This document shows, piece after piece, positions 8,399 through 16,946 of a DNA stretch of 64,000 nucleotides. A program made the translations under genes and the position numbers. Below the pieces are notes generated by a model. The model ran no database searches, had not been told where the DNA came from, and was given only the letters and a program-made list of their open reading frames with translations. Origin of the DNA: Cellulomonas wangleii (GTDB taxonomy: Bacteria > Actinomycetota > Actinomycetes > Actinomycetales > Cellulomonadaceae); contig NZ_CP074405.1 in the NCBI RefSeq assembly GCF_018388445.1, positions 62,001-126,000 of the forward strand, read 5' to 3'. Within the stretch, counting starts at the first letter, position 1, and the number at the start of each line of letters is the position of its first letter.

Positions 8399-9052
8399 GT
8401 GATCATCGTCGCCCCCGCTGCACCGAGCGACGTCGGCGCCGCGGCGGTGGTCCTGGCCGAGGCGTTCGCGGACGACCCGGTGACGGCCCCGCTGGTGGGA
8501 GGCGGGGAGCCGGCCGACCGGCAGGCCCGCCTGGAGCACCTCTTCGTCGCCCTGCTGCGACCGGCCGTCGCCGACGCGACCGTCGACCTCGCCCGGCACC
8601 CGGGCGACCCGGACGTGCTGGGCGTCGCGATCTGGGAGGCCCCGGGCACGGTCACGAGCGTCGTGCAGCTCGCCGCGCAGCTGCCGTCCTTCGCCCGCGC
8701 CTGCGGGATCGGCGGCCTGCTGCGGGCCGCGTCCACCAAGCACGCGATCGACCGGCACCGCCCGCGGTCCCCGCACTGGTACCTGCAGGAGGTCGGCGTC
8801 GCGGCCCGGGCGCGCGGCGCCGGCGTCGGCACGGCGCTGCTGCGCAGCCGGTTGGCCGTGGTCGACGCGCAGGACGCCGCCGCCCACCTCGAGTCGTCGA
8901 CGGAGCAGAACCGCCGCCTGTACCGGCGGCACGGGTTCGTCGACGTCGGCCCGGTGCGGGGCCTCGCGTCCCCGCCCATGGTGATGTCACGCCCGCCCGC
9001 GTCCCGGCGCGCCGGGGCGGGCGCGGCCGCCACCCGGTCCGCCACCGTCTGA
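8399..9052 (+). CDS. GNAT-family N-acetyltransferase
   Basis: 217 residues. The GNAT acetyl-CoA site is visible as 'LQEVGVAARARGAGVGTALL' (the V-x-x-x-x-R-G-x-G-x-G/A motif A), followed by 'AHLESSTEQNRRLYRRHGFV', the typical beta-5/alpha-4 segment. It would transfer an acetyl group to an unknown amine in the cytoplasm. Start is GTG 8399 with GGAGAA just upstream (short spacing). It is transcribed divergently from a TetR regulator and probably repressed by it. Confidence 0.85.
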   Translation: MIIVAPAAPSDVGAAAVVLAEAFADDPVTAPLVGGGEPADRQARLEHLFVALLRPAVADATVDLARHPGDPDVLGVAIWEAPGTVTSVVQLAAQLPSFARACGIGGLLRAASTKHAIDRHRPRSPHWYLQEVGVAARARGAGVGTALLRSRLAVVDAQDAAAHLESSTEQNRRLYRRHGFVDVGPVRGLASPPMVMSRPPASRRAGAGAAATRSATV

Positions 9053-9148
9053 CGCGCCGGCCCGCTGCGAGCCGTCGGGAAAACCCCTTGGCGGCGCGCG
9101 GGGCGCGACGTAGCGTCGTCGGTACACGGAAGGGAGGTGGTCCGAGAC

Positions 9149-9187
9149 ATGAAGTCTTTCCGGACGCGTGAGGTGGCTGCCCGCTAG
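9149..9187 (+). CDS. 12-residue leader peptide upstream of map
   Basis: A tiny ORF, ATG 9149 to TAG 9187, encodes MKSFRTREVAAR. Its ribosome site AAGGGAGGTGGTCC (9130-9143) is almost fully complementary to the 3' end of 16S rRNA and is by far the strongest site in this part of the window. No longer gene starts here. The ORF is followed by a structured leader of about 215 nt before map. It is likely a regulatory leader peptide that senses translation; three of twelve codons are Arg (CGG, CGT, CGC). I cannot say from sequence alone whether it is conserved. Confidence 0.55.
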   Translation: MKSFRTREVAAR

Positions 9188-9403
9188 CCGCCCGAGTCAT
9201 CGGACGGACTGCTCGATCCGCTCATGCTCCGCCGGCACCAGCCGGCAGGGCGGCCGGCGAGTACCGGCAGTCACCGCAGCCCGTGGGAGCCGCGACCTCG
9301 TCCCTCGCGGCAGGGCCCCCGTCCAGGGGACCCGGCCCACGGGCTGTTCCCTGCCCGCCGGGGGTCCGCCTCTCGCGTCCGCGACGGATGAGAGGCTGGT
9401 GCC
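9188..9403 (+). promoter_or_regulatory. Structured mRNA leader (possible attenuator) of map
   Basis: The 216 nt between the leader peptide and map contain several strong helices. A perfect 11-bp pair joins 9278-9288 with 9336-9346. Nested inside it is CCGCGA/TCGCGG (9291-9296/9305-9310). A competing 7-bp pair, GGCAGGG (9309-9315) with CCCTGCC (9349-9355), crosses the first and shares bases with the nested one. Mutually exclusive folds downstream of a well-translated mini-ORF suggest attenuation of map. Confidence 0.5.
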
Positions 9404-10168
9404 GTGGCACTCAAGTCCCCCGCAGAGATCGAGCAGATGCGCCCCGCGGGGCGGTTCGTGGCCGACGTCCTGACGTCGTTGCGCGAGTTCGCCCGTGTCG
9501 GCATGACGACGAACGACCTCGACGCGCACGCCCGCGAGCTGATCGCGAAGGCCGGCGCGCACTCCGTCTACCTGGGCTACCACCCGAGCTTCGGGGCGAT
9601 GCCGTACCCGGGCGTCCTGTGCACGTCGGTCAACGCCGACGCGCTGCACGGCCTGCCGTCGGAGCGGGTGCTGCAGGACGGCGACGTGCTGAGCATCGAC
9701 TTCGCGTGCCAGGTCGAGGGCTGGGTCGCGGACTCGGCGCTGACGTTCCAGCTGGGCACGCAGACCCCCGAGGCGCAGCGCCTCATCGCGGCGACCGAGC
9801 AGGCGCTGGCCGCCGGCATCGCCGCCGCGCAGCCGAACGCGCGGATGGGCGACGTCTCGGCGGCGATCGGACGCATCGCGCGCCAGGGTGGCTACGGGCT
9901 GAACACCGACTTCGGCGGGCACGGCGTGGGCCGGACCATGCACGAGGACCCGCACGTGCCGAACGACGGGCGCCCCGGCAGCGGCGGCCGGCTCAAGCCG
10001 GGCCTGGTGATCGCGATCGAGCCCTGGTTCATGGCCGGCGGCAACGACTACGTCGTCGACGACGACGGGTGGACCATCCGCACCGCCGACGGGTCGCTCG
10101 CCGCCCACGCGGAGCACACGGTCGCGATCACCAAGCGCGGTCCCGTGGTCCTGACGGCCCGCGACTGA
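9404..10168 (+). CDS. map: Type I methionine aminopeptidase
   Basis: 254 residues, the usual length of a type Ia enzyme. It removes the initiator Met from nascent proteins at the ribosome. All five metal ligands are visible: Asp99 (LSIDFACQ), Asp110 (VADSALTF), His173 (GGHGVGRTMHEDP), Glu206 (IAIEPW) and Glu237 (AEHTVAI); His81 (LHGLPS) matches the substrate-binding His. The GTG start at 9404 lacks a strong Shine-Dalgarno, unlike the leader ORF upstream, so expression probably depends on the leader. The gene is not in an obvious ribosomal-protein operon here, so it may be a second map copy, which this window cannot show. Confidence 0.93.
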   Translation: MALKSPAEIEQMRPAGRFVADVLTSLREFARVGMTTNDLDAHARELIAKAGAHSVYLGYHPSFGAMPYPGVLCTSVNADALHGLPSERVLQDGDVLSIDFACQVEGWVADSALTFQLGTQTPEAQRLIAATEQALAAGIAAAQPNARMGDVSAAIGRIARQGGYGLNTDFGGHGVGRTMHEDPHVPNDGRPGSGGRLKPGLVIAIEPWFMAGGNDYVVDDDGWTIRTADGSLAAHAEHTVAITKRGPVVLTARD

Positions 10169-10244
10169 CCCGTCGGGGTGAGGCGCAGGCGTCCCCGATC
10201 CGGAACGCCTGCGCGAACGGGTCGCCGCCCGCCAGGATGTGCGG

Positions 10245-10718
10245 GTGGACGCACACCAGGACACGTCGGGCATCCCGGCCGCACGGCCCGTCGACCCGCA
10301 GGCCTACCGCGGGCCCGACCCGCGTGACGCCGGCGACGCACCCTGGTACCGCGACCCGGACCTGTGGGTGCGTGCCGTCATGAGCGGTGTGCTGGTCCTG
10401 GCGTGGGTGCTGACCGACCTCGGCCCGGCCGCGCTCGTCGCGGCGATGACGGTCGCGGGCGTCAGCACCGTGCGCGCGCGGACCCGCCGCGACGGCACGC
10501 GCTGGTGGACCGTCCTCGAGGTGGTCCTGCTCGTGGCCCTCACCGTCGCCACCCTGCTGGCCACCCGGCCCGCCCGGCCCCTGCCCGGTGCCGAGCTGGC
10601 CGCCCAGCTGGTCGTCGGAGCGGCTGTGGGCGTGGCGGTCGCCGCCGGGGTCGCCGCCCTCAGCCGTGGCGGCGCAGCTCCGACGGCACCTCCGACGGCA
10701 CCGCCGACGGCGGTGTGA
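10245..10718 (+). CDS. Small integral membrane protein, unknown
   Basis: 157 residues. A Pro/Asp-rich N-terminus of about 45 residues (includes 'DAPWYRDPDLWVRAV') precedes three or four hydrophobic helices and an Ala/Pro/Thr-rich tail. I chose GTG 10245 because AGGA lies 7 nt upstream; GTG 10239 is also in frame but too close to that site. The last 59 bp overlap tail-to-tail with the dinB gene on the other strand. No family recognised. Confidence 0.6.
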   Translation: MDAHQDTSGIPAARPVDPQAYRGPDPRDAGDAPWYRDPDLWVRAVMSGVLVLAWVLTDLGPAALVAAMTVAGVSTVRARTRRDGTRWWTVLEVVLLVALTVATLLATRPARPLPGAELAAQLVVGAAVGVAVAAGVAALSRGGAAPTAPPTAPPTAV

Positions 10719-12405
10719 CGCCCACCGGCTCGACGAGCACGAGCGCGTCCGTGTCCAGGTCGAGGACGCGCGACCGCGCCGGTGGTGTCAGGGCGGTCTC
10801 GAACCGCACCGTGGCCTCGCGTCCGCGCACGTGCACCACCCAGCCGCGTCCGAGGGTCGCGTGCTCCACGTCCAGCCCCGGCCGGGAGTTCGACGCGTCC
10901 AGCGGACGGCCCACCGCGGACCCGCCGAGCGGGCGGCCGACGACGGCCTTCTCCGCGCCCACCAGCCGCGCGTCGTCCGCGACGAGCGCCGCGACGACCT
11001 CGTCGACGTCGGGTGCGGGGGTGCCGTCGAGCGATGCCGGCTGCGAGGGGTCGGGCACGGCGGTGCCGGGGTCCCCGGTGCGGTCCTCGCCGTCGTCGGG
11101 CCCGGGGGCGGTGCCGTCGGGTCCGCCGTCCGTGCCCTCCGTGCCGTCCGCGCCGTCGGTGCCCTCCGTGCCGCCCGTGCCGTCCGTGCCCTCCGGCCGG
11201 TCGCCCGCGGGCGCCGCCGCGTCGACCACTGCCAGCCGCCCGCCCACGTGGTCGTGCTCCCCGACGACGGCCCGCCGCGGGGCGTCGAACAGGTGCGCGT
11301 CGAGGTCGAGGGCCAGCTGGGCGTGCGACGACAGGGCGTGGAACGCGACGCCCAGCAGCCGCACCGGCTCCACGACCCCCGCCGCGAGCACCGCACGCCG
11401 CGCGGCGTCGCGCAGCTCGGACTCCGAGGCCGTCGGGTGCGGGAACGTCACGGAGCGCGTGACGGTCGAGAAGTCGGCGTAGCGGACCTTGGCGACGACG
11501 GTGCGCGCCGCGCCGCCGTGCCGCTCCAGGCGCTGCAGCGCCTCGTCGACCACGTCGTCGACGGCCGACAGCACCAGGGCCTTGCCGCGCAGGTCGGCAG
11601 CGAAGGTGCGCTCGGCGCCGGCGGACTTGCGCTCGGAGGTCGTGACGACGGGCCGGTCGTCCAGCCCGCGGGACATCAGGTACAGCCCGGTGCCGTGCGC
11701 CTCGCCGAGCGTCATCGTCAGGGTGTCGAGCGGCTGGCGGCGCAGGTCGGCGACGGTCCGCACGCCCAGGCGCTCGAGCGCGCCCTGCGTCGCGGGGCCG
11801 ACCCCGGGCAGGGTCCGCACGTCCAGCGGCAGCAGCACGTCGTCCTCGTCCTCGGGGCGCACCACCACGACGCCGCCGGGCTTGCGCAGGTCGGACGCGA
11901 TCTTGGCGACCAGCTTGGAGCGGCCGACGCCCACGGACACGGTGAGTCCGGTGAGCTCGGTGACGCGGGCCTGGACGCGCGCGGCGACGTCCTCCGGCTC
12001 CCCGACGTCGCCGGGCGCGAGGGCGAGGTCGGCGAAGGCCTCGTCGATCGACAGGGGCTCGACCGCGGGCGTGAGGTCCCGCAGGACCCCCATGATGACC
12101 TGCGAGTACGCGGCGTAGGCGGCGAACCGGGGCGTCAGCACCGCGGCCCCGGGGCTCAGGCGCCGGGCCCGTGACATGGGCATCGCGGAGCGCGCGCCGT
12201 GCCGCCGCGCCTCGTAGGAGGCGGTCGAGACGACCCCGCGCCCGCCGATCCCGCCGACCAGCACCGGCTTGCCCCGCAGCGACGGCTTGTCGCGCTGCTC
12301 GACGGCCGCGAAGAACGCGTCGGCGTCCAGGTGCAGCACCGTCGCCGCGTCGCGCATGCGCACGGCGGCGACGAGGCGCTGCGCACGGTCGGCTGCGGGG
12401 TCCAC
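10660..12405 (-). CDS. dinB: DNA polymerase IV (Y-family) with long C-terminal extension
   Basis: 581 residues, well above the usual 350-400. The palm and fingers are intact: LHLDADAFFAAVEQRD (catalytic Asp27) and PLSIDEAFADL (Asp121, Glu122). The thumb helix-hairpin-helix reads 'TLPGVGPATQGALERLGV'. The little-finger domain ends at about residue 390. Beyond it is a linker with a Gly-Thr-Asp/Glu repeat (EGTDGTGGTEGTDGADGTEG; DNA about 11119-11196), then a segment with VGRPLGGSAVGRPLDASNSR and a C-terminal beta-rich piece (GWVVHVRGREATVRFETAL). The enzyme performs error-prone translesion synthesis. The extension could bind a partner. It overlaps the convergent membrane-protein gene by 59 bp. 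Confidence 0.92.
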   Translation of the reverse strand: MDPAADRAQRLVAAVRMRDAATVLHLDADAFFAAVEQRDKPSLRGKPVLVGGIGGRGVVSTASYEARRHGARSAMPMSRARRLSPGAAVLTPRFAAYAAYSQVIMGVLRDLTPAVEPLSIDEAFADLALAPGDVGEPEDVAARVQARVTELTGLTVSVGVGRSKLVAKIASDLRKPGGVVVVRPEDEDDVLLPLDVRTLPGVGPATQGALERLGVRTVADLRRQPLDTLTMTLGEAHGTGLYLMSRGLDDRPVVTTSERKSAGAERTFAADLRGKALVLSAVDDVVDEALQRLERHGGAARTVVAKVRYADFSTVTRSVTFPHPTASESELRDAARRAVLAAGVVEPVRLLGVAFHALSSHAQLALDLDAHLFDAPRRAVVGEHDHVGGRLAVVDAAAPAGDRPEGTDGTGGTEGTDGADGTEGTDGGPDGTAPGPDDGEDRTGDPGTAVPDPSQPASLDGTPAPDVDEVVAALVADDARLVGAEKAVVGRPLGGSAVGRPLDASNSRPGLDVEHATLGRGWVVHVRGREATVRFETALTPPARSRVLDLDTDALVLVEPVGVTPPSAVPSEVPSELRRHG

Positions 12406-12571
12406 CCCACCATCTTCCGACGCCGCACCGGGCCCGCCGCCCGGGGCGGCGCGTGCCGTACCTCACCGGGGTCGAGCGTGGCCGAGGGCGGGGAATGTGA
12501 GGTCGATGAGGATCACCCCCACGTTGTAACGATCCAGCAGGCTGTCGCGAGGATGCTGCGAGGATGGCCCG

Positions 12572-13135
12572 GTGACCAGTCCGTACCGCGTGATGACCGT
12601 CTGCACCGGCAACATCTGCCGTTCCCCGATGGCGGAGATCGTGCTCCGCGAGCGGTTCGCGGAGGCCGGCCTGGCCGACGCGGTGCGGGTCGACTCCACC
12701 GGCATCAGCGACGAGGAGCACGGCAACCCGGTCGACTGGCGGGCGCGCGCCGTCCTGCGACGGCACGGCTACCCGACGGGCGACGGCCACCGGGCGCGGC
12801 AGACCCGTCCGACCGACCTCGCCGCGCGGGACCTCGTCCTGCCCATGACCGCGGCGCACGCCCGCGCCCTGCGCCGCCTGGCGGACGGCGACCCGGCCCT
12901 GACCGGGCGGGTCCGCATGTTCCGGACCTTCGACCCGGCCGCGCCGACGGAGCCCGGTCAGCCCGAGCACGTCCTCGACGTCGACGATCCCTGGTACGGC
13001 CCCGAGGAGGGCTTCGAGACGACGCTCGCCGAGATCGAGGCGGCGGCCGACGGCATCGTCGACTTCGTCCGCGAGGCGCTCGCCGCGCGGCAGGACGCGC
13101 ACCCCGACGACGCGGCGGATCACCCCCGCGCCTGA
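12572..13135 (+). CDS. Low-molecular-weight protein tyrosine phosphatase
   Basis: 187 residues. The active-site loop CTGNICRS (Cys11, Arg17) lies at the N-terminus as in all LMW-PTPs, and the general-acid Asp is in DVDDPWYG in the second half. It hydrolyses phosphotyrosine, or acts as an arsenate-reductase relative; the DPWYG loop favours the phosphatase. The GTG start at 12572 is the only sensible one before the catalytic loop. It lies just upstream of the nucleotidyltransferase-methyltransferase fusion but is separated by 27 nt and has no obvious kinase partner here. Confidence 0.9.
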   Translation: MTSPYRVMTVCTGNICRSPMAEIVLRERFAEAGLADAVRVDSTGISDEEHGNPVDWRARAVLRRHGYPTGDGHRARQTRPTDLAARDLVLPMTAAHARALRRLADGDPALTGRVRMFRTFDPAAPTEPGQPEHVLDVDDPWYGPEEGFETTLAEIEAAADGIVDFVREALAARQDAHPDDAADHPRA

Positions 13136-13162
13136 CGTGACGTCCCGCCGGGGTGTGGCACG

Positions 13163-14773
13163 GTGCTCGCTGTGCCTCCCGTGACCCCGCCTCCCGCGAT
13201 CCGCCACGTCCTGTTCCCCGGCCGTCACCACATGGTCACCGCGTTCCAGGTCGCGTACCTGGGCGACCTGCTCGCCGGCAAGGTCGTCGACACCGCCGGC
13301 GAGCCCGTGACCTGCGCGCCCGACGCGCGGGTGGTGTGGGCGCTGACCTCCGCCACGCACAGCGGCACCCGGCGCAACCCCGTCCCGGCGCACCGTCGCG
13401 AGGCGATGGTCGAGACGGTGACGACGCGCGCGGGGCTGCCCTCGCTCGTCGTCCCCGTGGCCGACGTGCCCCCGAGCCCGCGGTTCGCGCACACCGTGCT
13501 GGCCACGTGCGAGCTGGTGCTGGGTGAGGCGCTGACGCCCGCCGAGACGGTCGTGGCGTGCTCCACGCCGGACGTCGCGGCGCTGTACGCGGCGGAGGGC
13601 TTCCGCATCGCGGCCGTCGAGGCCGGCGACCCGCGCGACCCGGTGCGGCCGTGGGACGTGCTCGAGCGGATGGTCGCCGGCGACGACGCGTGGCGCGCGC
13701 TCGCGCACCCGGACGCCGTCGCGTTCTACGAGCGGTACCGCCTCGACGAGCACGTCCGGCTGGTGCACACCGACCCGACCGTGCAGGACGACGGCGACCT
13801 CACCGAGACCCGCGACTACACGACCTACACCGCGGCCTTCGACGACGCCTCGGACCGCAAGTGGGCGCAGGTGGCCCCGCACGTGCGCCCGGGTCGGGTC
13901 GTCGACCTGGGCTGCGCGGCCGGCGGGCTGCTGGAGCGGGCCGCGAAGGACCCGCGCCTGGCGGAGTCCGACCTGTACGGCGTCGACGTGTCGCGCCACC
14001 TGGTCGCCGAGGCCGAGCACCGCCGCGCGCAGGGCGTGTTCGCCAACCCCAACGTGTTCTTCGCGCAGCGCAACCTGCTGCTGGGCCCGGTGTTCCCGGA
14101 CCGCTCGGTCGACACGACGACGACGATCGCGCTGACCCACGAGATCTCCAGCTACGGCCGCGGCCGTGACGACCTGGAGCTGCTGGCCGCGCGGATCTTC
14201 GCGCACACGCGGCCGGGCGGCGTGTGGATCAACTCCGACGTGCTGGGCCCGGCGGACCCCGAGCGCGTCGTCGACCTCGTGCTCGACGGGGACGCGGCCG
14301 TCCCCCCGCGGGACCTGTCGGGGCTGCCGCGCGCCGAGGCCGCCGCCCACGTCGCCGCGCTGTCGCCCGCGGCGCGGCTGGTGCAGTTCGCGCGGGACTT
14401 CCCGGCCCTGTCCGGCGCGGCCGTGGAGGTCGAGTGGGTCGAGGTCGGGCAGGTCCGCAGCGTCGCGCGCACGCCCCTGCGCACCGCGATGGAGTACCTG
14501 TACACACGCGACTACACCGACTCCTGGCTCTCGGAGTGCCACGAGCGGTTCTGCGACATGACCGGTGACGACTGGCGTGCGCTGCTCGAGGGCGTCGGGT
14601 TCGAGCTCGAGCCCGGCAGCGGGCCGTGGCGCAACGACTGGTTCGTCGAGAACCGGCTGCGCGTCGGGGCCGCGCTGCGCGACCCCGTCACGGGCGCACC
14701 CGTCGAGTGGCCCGACACGCACGTGCTGACGGTGGCACGCCGGCCCCTGGCGCCGGTGGCCACGGCCGGGTAG
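13163..14773 (+). CDS. Nucleotidyltransferase-like domain fused to SAM-dependent methyltransferase
   Basis: 536 residues from GTG 13163 (GTG 13172 and 13181 are also possible). Residues 13-155 resemble the NMN adenylyltransferase / cytidylyltransferase fold: 'HVLFPGRHHMVTAFQ' stands where the GxFxPxHxGH loop is expected, and SATHSGTRRNPVPAHRREAM matches the 'S.Q.SHTL.NPF.A.ER' segment of archaeal NMNATs. Residues 220-530 are a class I methyltransferase with motif I VVDLGCAAGG (246-255), then YGVDVSRHL and TRPGGVWINSDVLGP. The pairing suggests modification of a nucleotide-linked or nucleotide-derived substrate; this is inference. A sigma-54-like match overlaps the start region but is probably chance. 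Confidence 0.75.
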   Translation: MLAVPPVTPPPAIRHVLFPGRHHMVTAFQVAYLGDLLAGKVVDTAGEPVTCAPDARVVWALTSATHSGTRRNPVPAHRREAMVETVTTRAGLPSLVVPVADVPPSPRFAHTVLATCELVLGEALTPAETVVACSTPDVAALYAAEGFRIAAVEAGDPRDPVRPWDVLERMVAGDDAWRALAHPDAVAFYERYRLDEHVRLVHTDPTVQDDGDLTETRDYTTYTAAFDDASDRKWAQVAPHVRPGRVVDLGCAAGGLLERAAKDPRLAESDLYGVDVSRHLVAEAEHRRAQGVFANPNVFFAQRNLLLGPVFPDRSVDTTTTIALTHEISSYGRGRDDLELLAARIFAHTRPGGVWINSDVLGPADPERVVDLVLDGDAAVPPRDLSGLPRAEAAAHVAALSPAARLVQFARDFPALSGAAVEVEWVEVGQVRSVARTPLRTAMEYLYTRDYTDSWLSECHERFCDMTGDDWRALLEGVGFELEPGSGPWRNDWFVENRLRVGAALRDPVTGAPVEWPDTHVLTVARRPLAPVATAG

Positions 14774-14883
14774 CCGGCCGCTCCCGTCCCGGTCGTCCGC
14801 CGGTCGGCCGGGACGTGTCGGCTGCACAACCCCGCAGGTCACGCGTGCGTCGGGGGACTGTGCCCGCCAGTAGTGTCCGGGCC

Positions 14884-15630
14884 GTGGCAGGGGAGCGCAG
14901 CGGCGTCGTCCGGACATGGCGCGGCGCGTCGGGACGTGCGCTCGGACGACGGCTCCACGACCTCGCCCTCACCGAGACCGTCCGCTCCTCCCTCGGGGGT
15001 GCGGTCGGCATCACGCTCGGTGTGTCGGGCCACGCGATCGGGGCAGGTGGGCCCTGGACCCTGGTCGACGGCCTGCTCGTCGGCATGGCGGCGTACCAGG
15101 CGCTCTACGTCCTGCTGACGCTCGCGATCTACCTGCCGGCCGGGCCGGAGGTCGTCGCGCGCGCCGCCGCGTCGATGCCCCGACGCGGGCCGCTGCACCG
15201 GTGGCTGCTGCTCACCGAGCCGGGGGCCGGTGCCGCGCTCGCGGTCGGGCTCGGCGCCATGGTGACGGCGGTCGTCGTGCTGCCGCAGAGCGGCGGGCTG
15301 CCCAGCGGTCTGCCCCAGCCGGCGCTCGTGGCGGTCGGGATCGTCCTGGTCGTCAGCGCGTGGGCGACGATGGTCGTCACGTACGCGATCGACTACCTGC
15401 GCCGCGACCTGCTCGACGGCGGGCTGCGCTTCGCCGGGGACGAGCCGCGCGTCTTCGCGGACTACCTGTACGTCGCGGTGGCCGTCGCCACCACGTTCGG
15501 CACGACGGACGTCGAGGTCACCCGCAGCGCGCTGCGCCGGACCGTCACCGGGCACGCGCTGGCGGCGTTCGTGTTCAACGCCGTCGTCGTCGCGATCAGC
15601 GTCGCGTCGATCGTCTCGCTGGCGACCTGA
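14884..15630 (+). CDS. DUF1345 family integral membrane protein
   Basis: 248 residues with about five hydrophobic helices. The C-terminal part has the DUF1345 signature 'FADYLYVAVAVATTFGTTDV' followed by 'LRRTVTGHALAAFVFNAVVV'. Its function is unknown. The GTG at 14884 is 7 nt after TAGTGT (14871-14876), indicating a leaderless transcript. The frame is open further upstream inside the preceding gene, but that is a shadow. Confidence 0.8.
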   Translation: MAGERSGVVRTWRGASGRALGRRLHDLALTETVRSSLGGAVGITLGVSGHAIGAGGPWTLVDGLLVGMAAYQALYVLLTLAIYLPAGPEVVARAAASMPRRGPLHRWLLLTEPGAGAALAVGLGAMVTAVVVLPQSGGLPSGLPQPALVAVGIVLVVSAWATMVVTYAIDYLRRDLLDGGLRFAGDEPRVFADYLYVAVAVATTFGTTDVEVTRSALRRTVTGHALAAFVFNAVVVAISVASIVSLAT

Positions 15631-15701
15631 CGTCTCGCGGCGCGGTGCGCCCCGGGGCCGACCGGCACCGACGCACCGCGGGAGCGTGGACACTGGGGCC
15701 C

Positions 15702-16877
15702 ATGAAGGTCGCCGCCCGCGCCCACGTCCCCCCGTTCGCCGTCATGAAGATCCTCGCGGCCGCCAACGCGCGCCGCGCCGCCGGGGAGCACGTGCTCAAC
15801 CTGTGCGCCGGTGAGCCGTCCACGGGCGCCTCGGAGGTGGTGCGGCAGCGGGCGATCGAGCTGCTGACGTCCGGGGACCTGGGGTACACCGAGTCGCTCG
15901 GCGCCCCTGGCCTGCGGGCCGCCATCGCCGAGCACTACCGCGCCACGTACGGCGTCGACGTGGATCCGGCCCGGGTCGCGGTGACCACCGGGTCGTCGGG
16001 CGGGTTCATGCTCGCGTTCCTCGCGGCGTTCGACGTCGGCGACCGCGTCGCGCTCGCCCGCCCCGGGTACCCGGCGTACGCGAACATCCTCACCGCGCTG
16101 GGCTGCGAGGTCGTCGACCTGCCGTGCGGTCCCGAGCAGCGCTACCAGCCGACGGTGGCGCAGCTCGAGGCGCTGGACCGGCCCGTCGAGGGGCTGGTCG
16201 TCGCGTCGCCCGCCAACCCGACGGGCACCATGATCGAGCCGGGCGAGCTCGCGGCGCTCGCGGACTGGTGCGGCGAGCACGGCGTGCGGCTGGTCAGCGA
16301 CGAGATCTACCACGGCATCACCTACCCCGACGCGTCCGGCGCCACCCCCGCGACCGCCACCGCCGCCCGGTACCTCGGCACGGGCGCCGTCGTCGTCAAC
16401 TCGTTCTCCAAGTACTGGGCCATGACCGGCTGGCGGCTGGGCTGGCTCGTCCTGCCCGACGACCTGGTCGCACCCGTCGACGCGCTCGCGGGCAACGTCG
16501 CCCTGTGCCCGCCGGCGCTCGCGCAGCACGCGGGCGTCGCGGCCTTCAGCCCCGACGGCATGGCCGCCGCGCGCGCCAACGTCGAGCGGTACGCGGAGTC
16601 CCGCGCGCTGCTGCTCGACCGGCTGCCGGACCTGGGCTGGGACCCCGTCGCCCCCGCGGACGGCGCGTTCTACCTGTACGGCGACGTGTCGCGCACGGGC
16701 CTGGACGCGGTGACGTACTGCGCACGCCTGCTCGACGAGGCGGGCGTCGCGATCACCCCGGGCAGCGACTTCGACCCCGTCGGTGGCCGGAGCTGGGTGC
16801 GGCTGTCGTTCGCGTCCTCGCCGCAGGTGGTGGCGGAGGCGGCCGACCGGGTGGTGGCCTGGCAGCGCGGGCTCTGA
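15702..16877 (+). CDS. Class I/II pyridoxal-phosphate aminotransferase
   Basis: 391 residues. Visible landmarks of fold-type I aminotransferases: 'LNLCAGEPSTGA', 'YTESLGAPGLRAAIAEHY', 'VTTGSSGGFMLAF', 'ASPANPTGTMI', 'DEIYHGITY', and the PLP lysine in NSFSKYWAMTGWRLGW. This resembles aspartate/alanine/aromatic aminotransferases of subgroup I. The exact amino acid cannot be told. ATG 15702 lies 7 nt after a GACACT -10-like element (15689-15694), again suggesting a leaderless message. The malate-dehydrogenase-like gene follows after 69 bp and could share the transcript. Confidence 0.88.
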   Translation: MKVAARAHVPPFAVMKILAAANARRAAGEHVLNLCAGEPSTGASEVVRQRAIELLTSGDLGYTESLGAPGLRAAIAEHYRATYGVDVDPARVAVTTGSSGGFMLAFLAAFDVGDRVALARPGYPAYANILTALGCEVVDLPCGPEQRYQPTVAQLEALDRPVEGLVVASPANPTGTMIEPGELAALADWCGEHGVRLVSDEIYHGITYPDASGATPATATAARYLGTGAVVVNSFSKYWAMTGWRLGWLVLPDDLVAPVDALAGNVALCPPALAQHAGVAAFSPDGMAAARANVERYAESRALLLDRLPDLGWDPVAPADGAFYLYGDVSRTGLDAVTYCARLLDEAGVAITPGSDFDPVGGRSWVRLSFASSPQVVAEAADRVVAWQRGL

Positions 16878-16946
16878 CGCCGCGGGCGGCAGCCGCGCCC
16901 GGGCGACGCAACGCGCACGACACCTGCCCCCCGTAGCCTCACCCGC

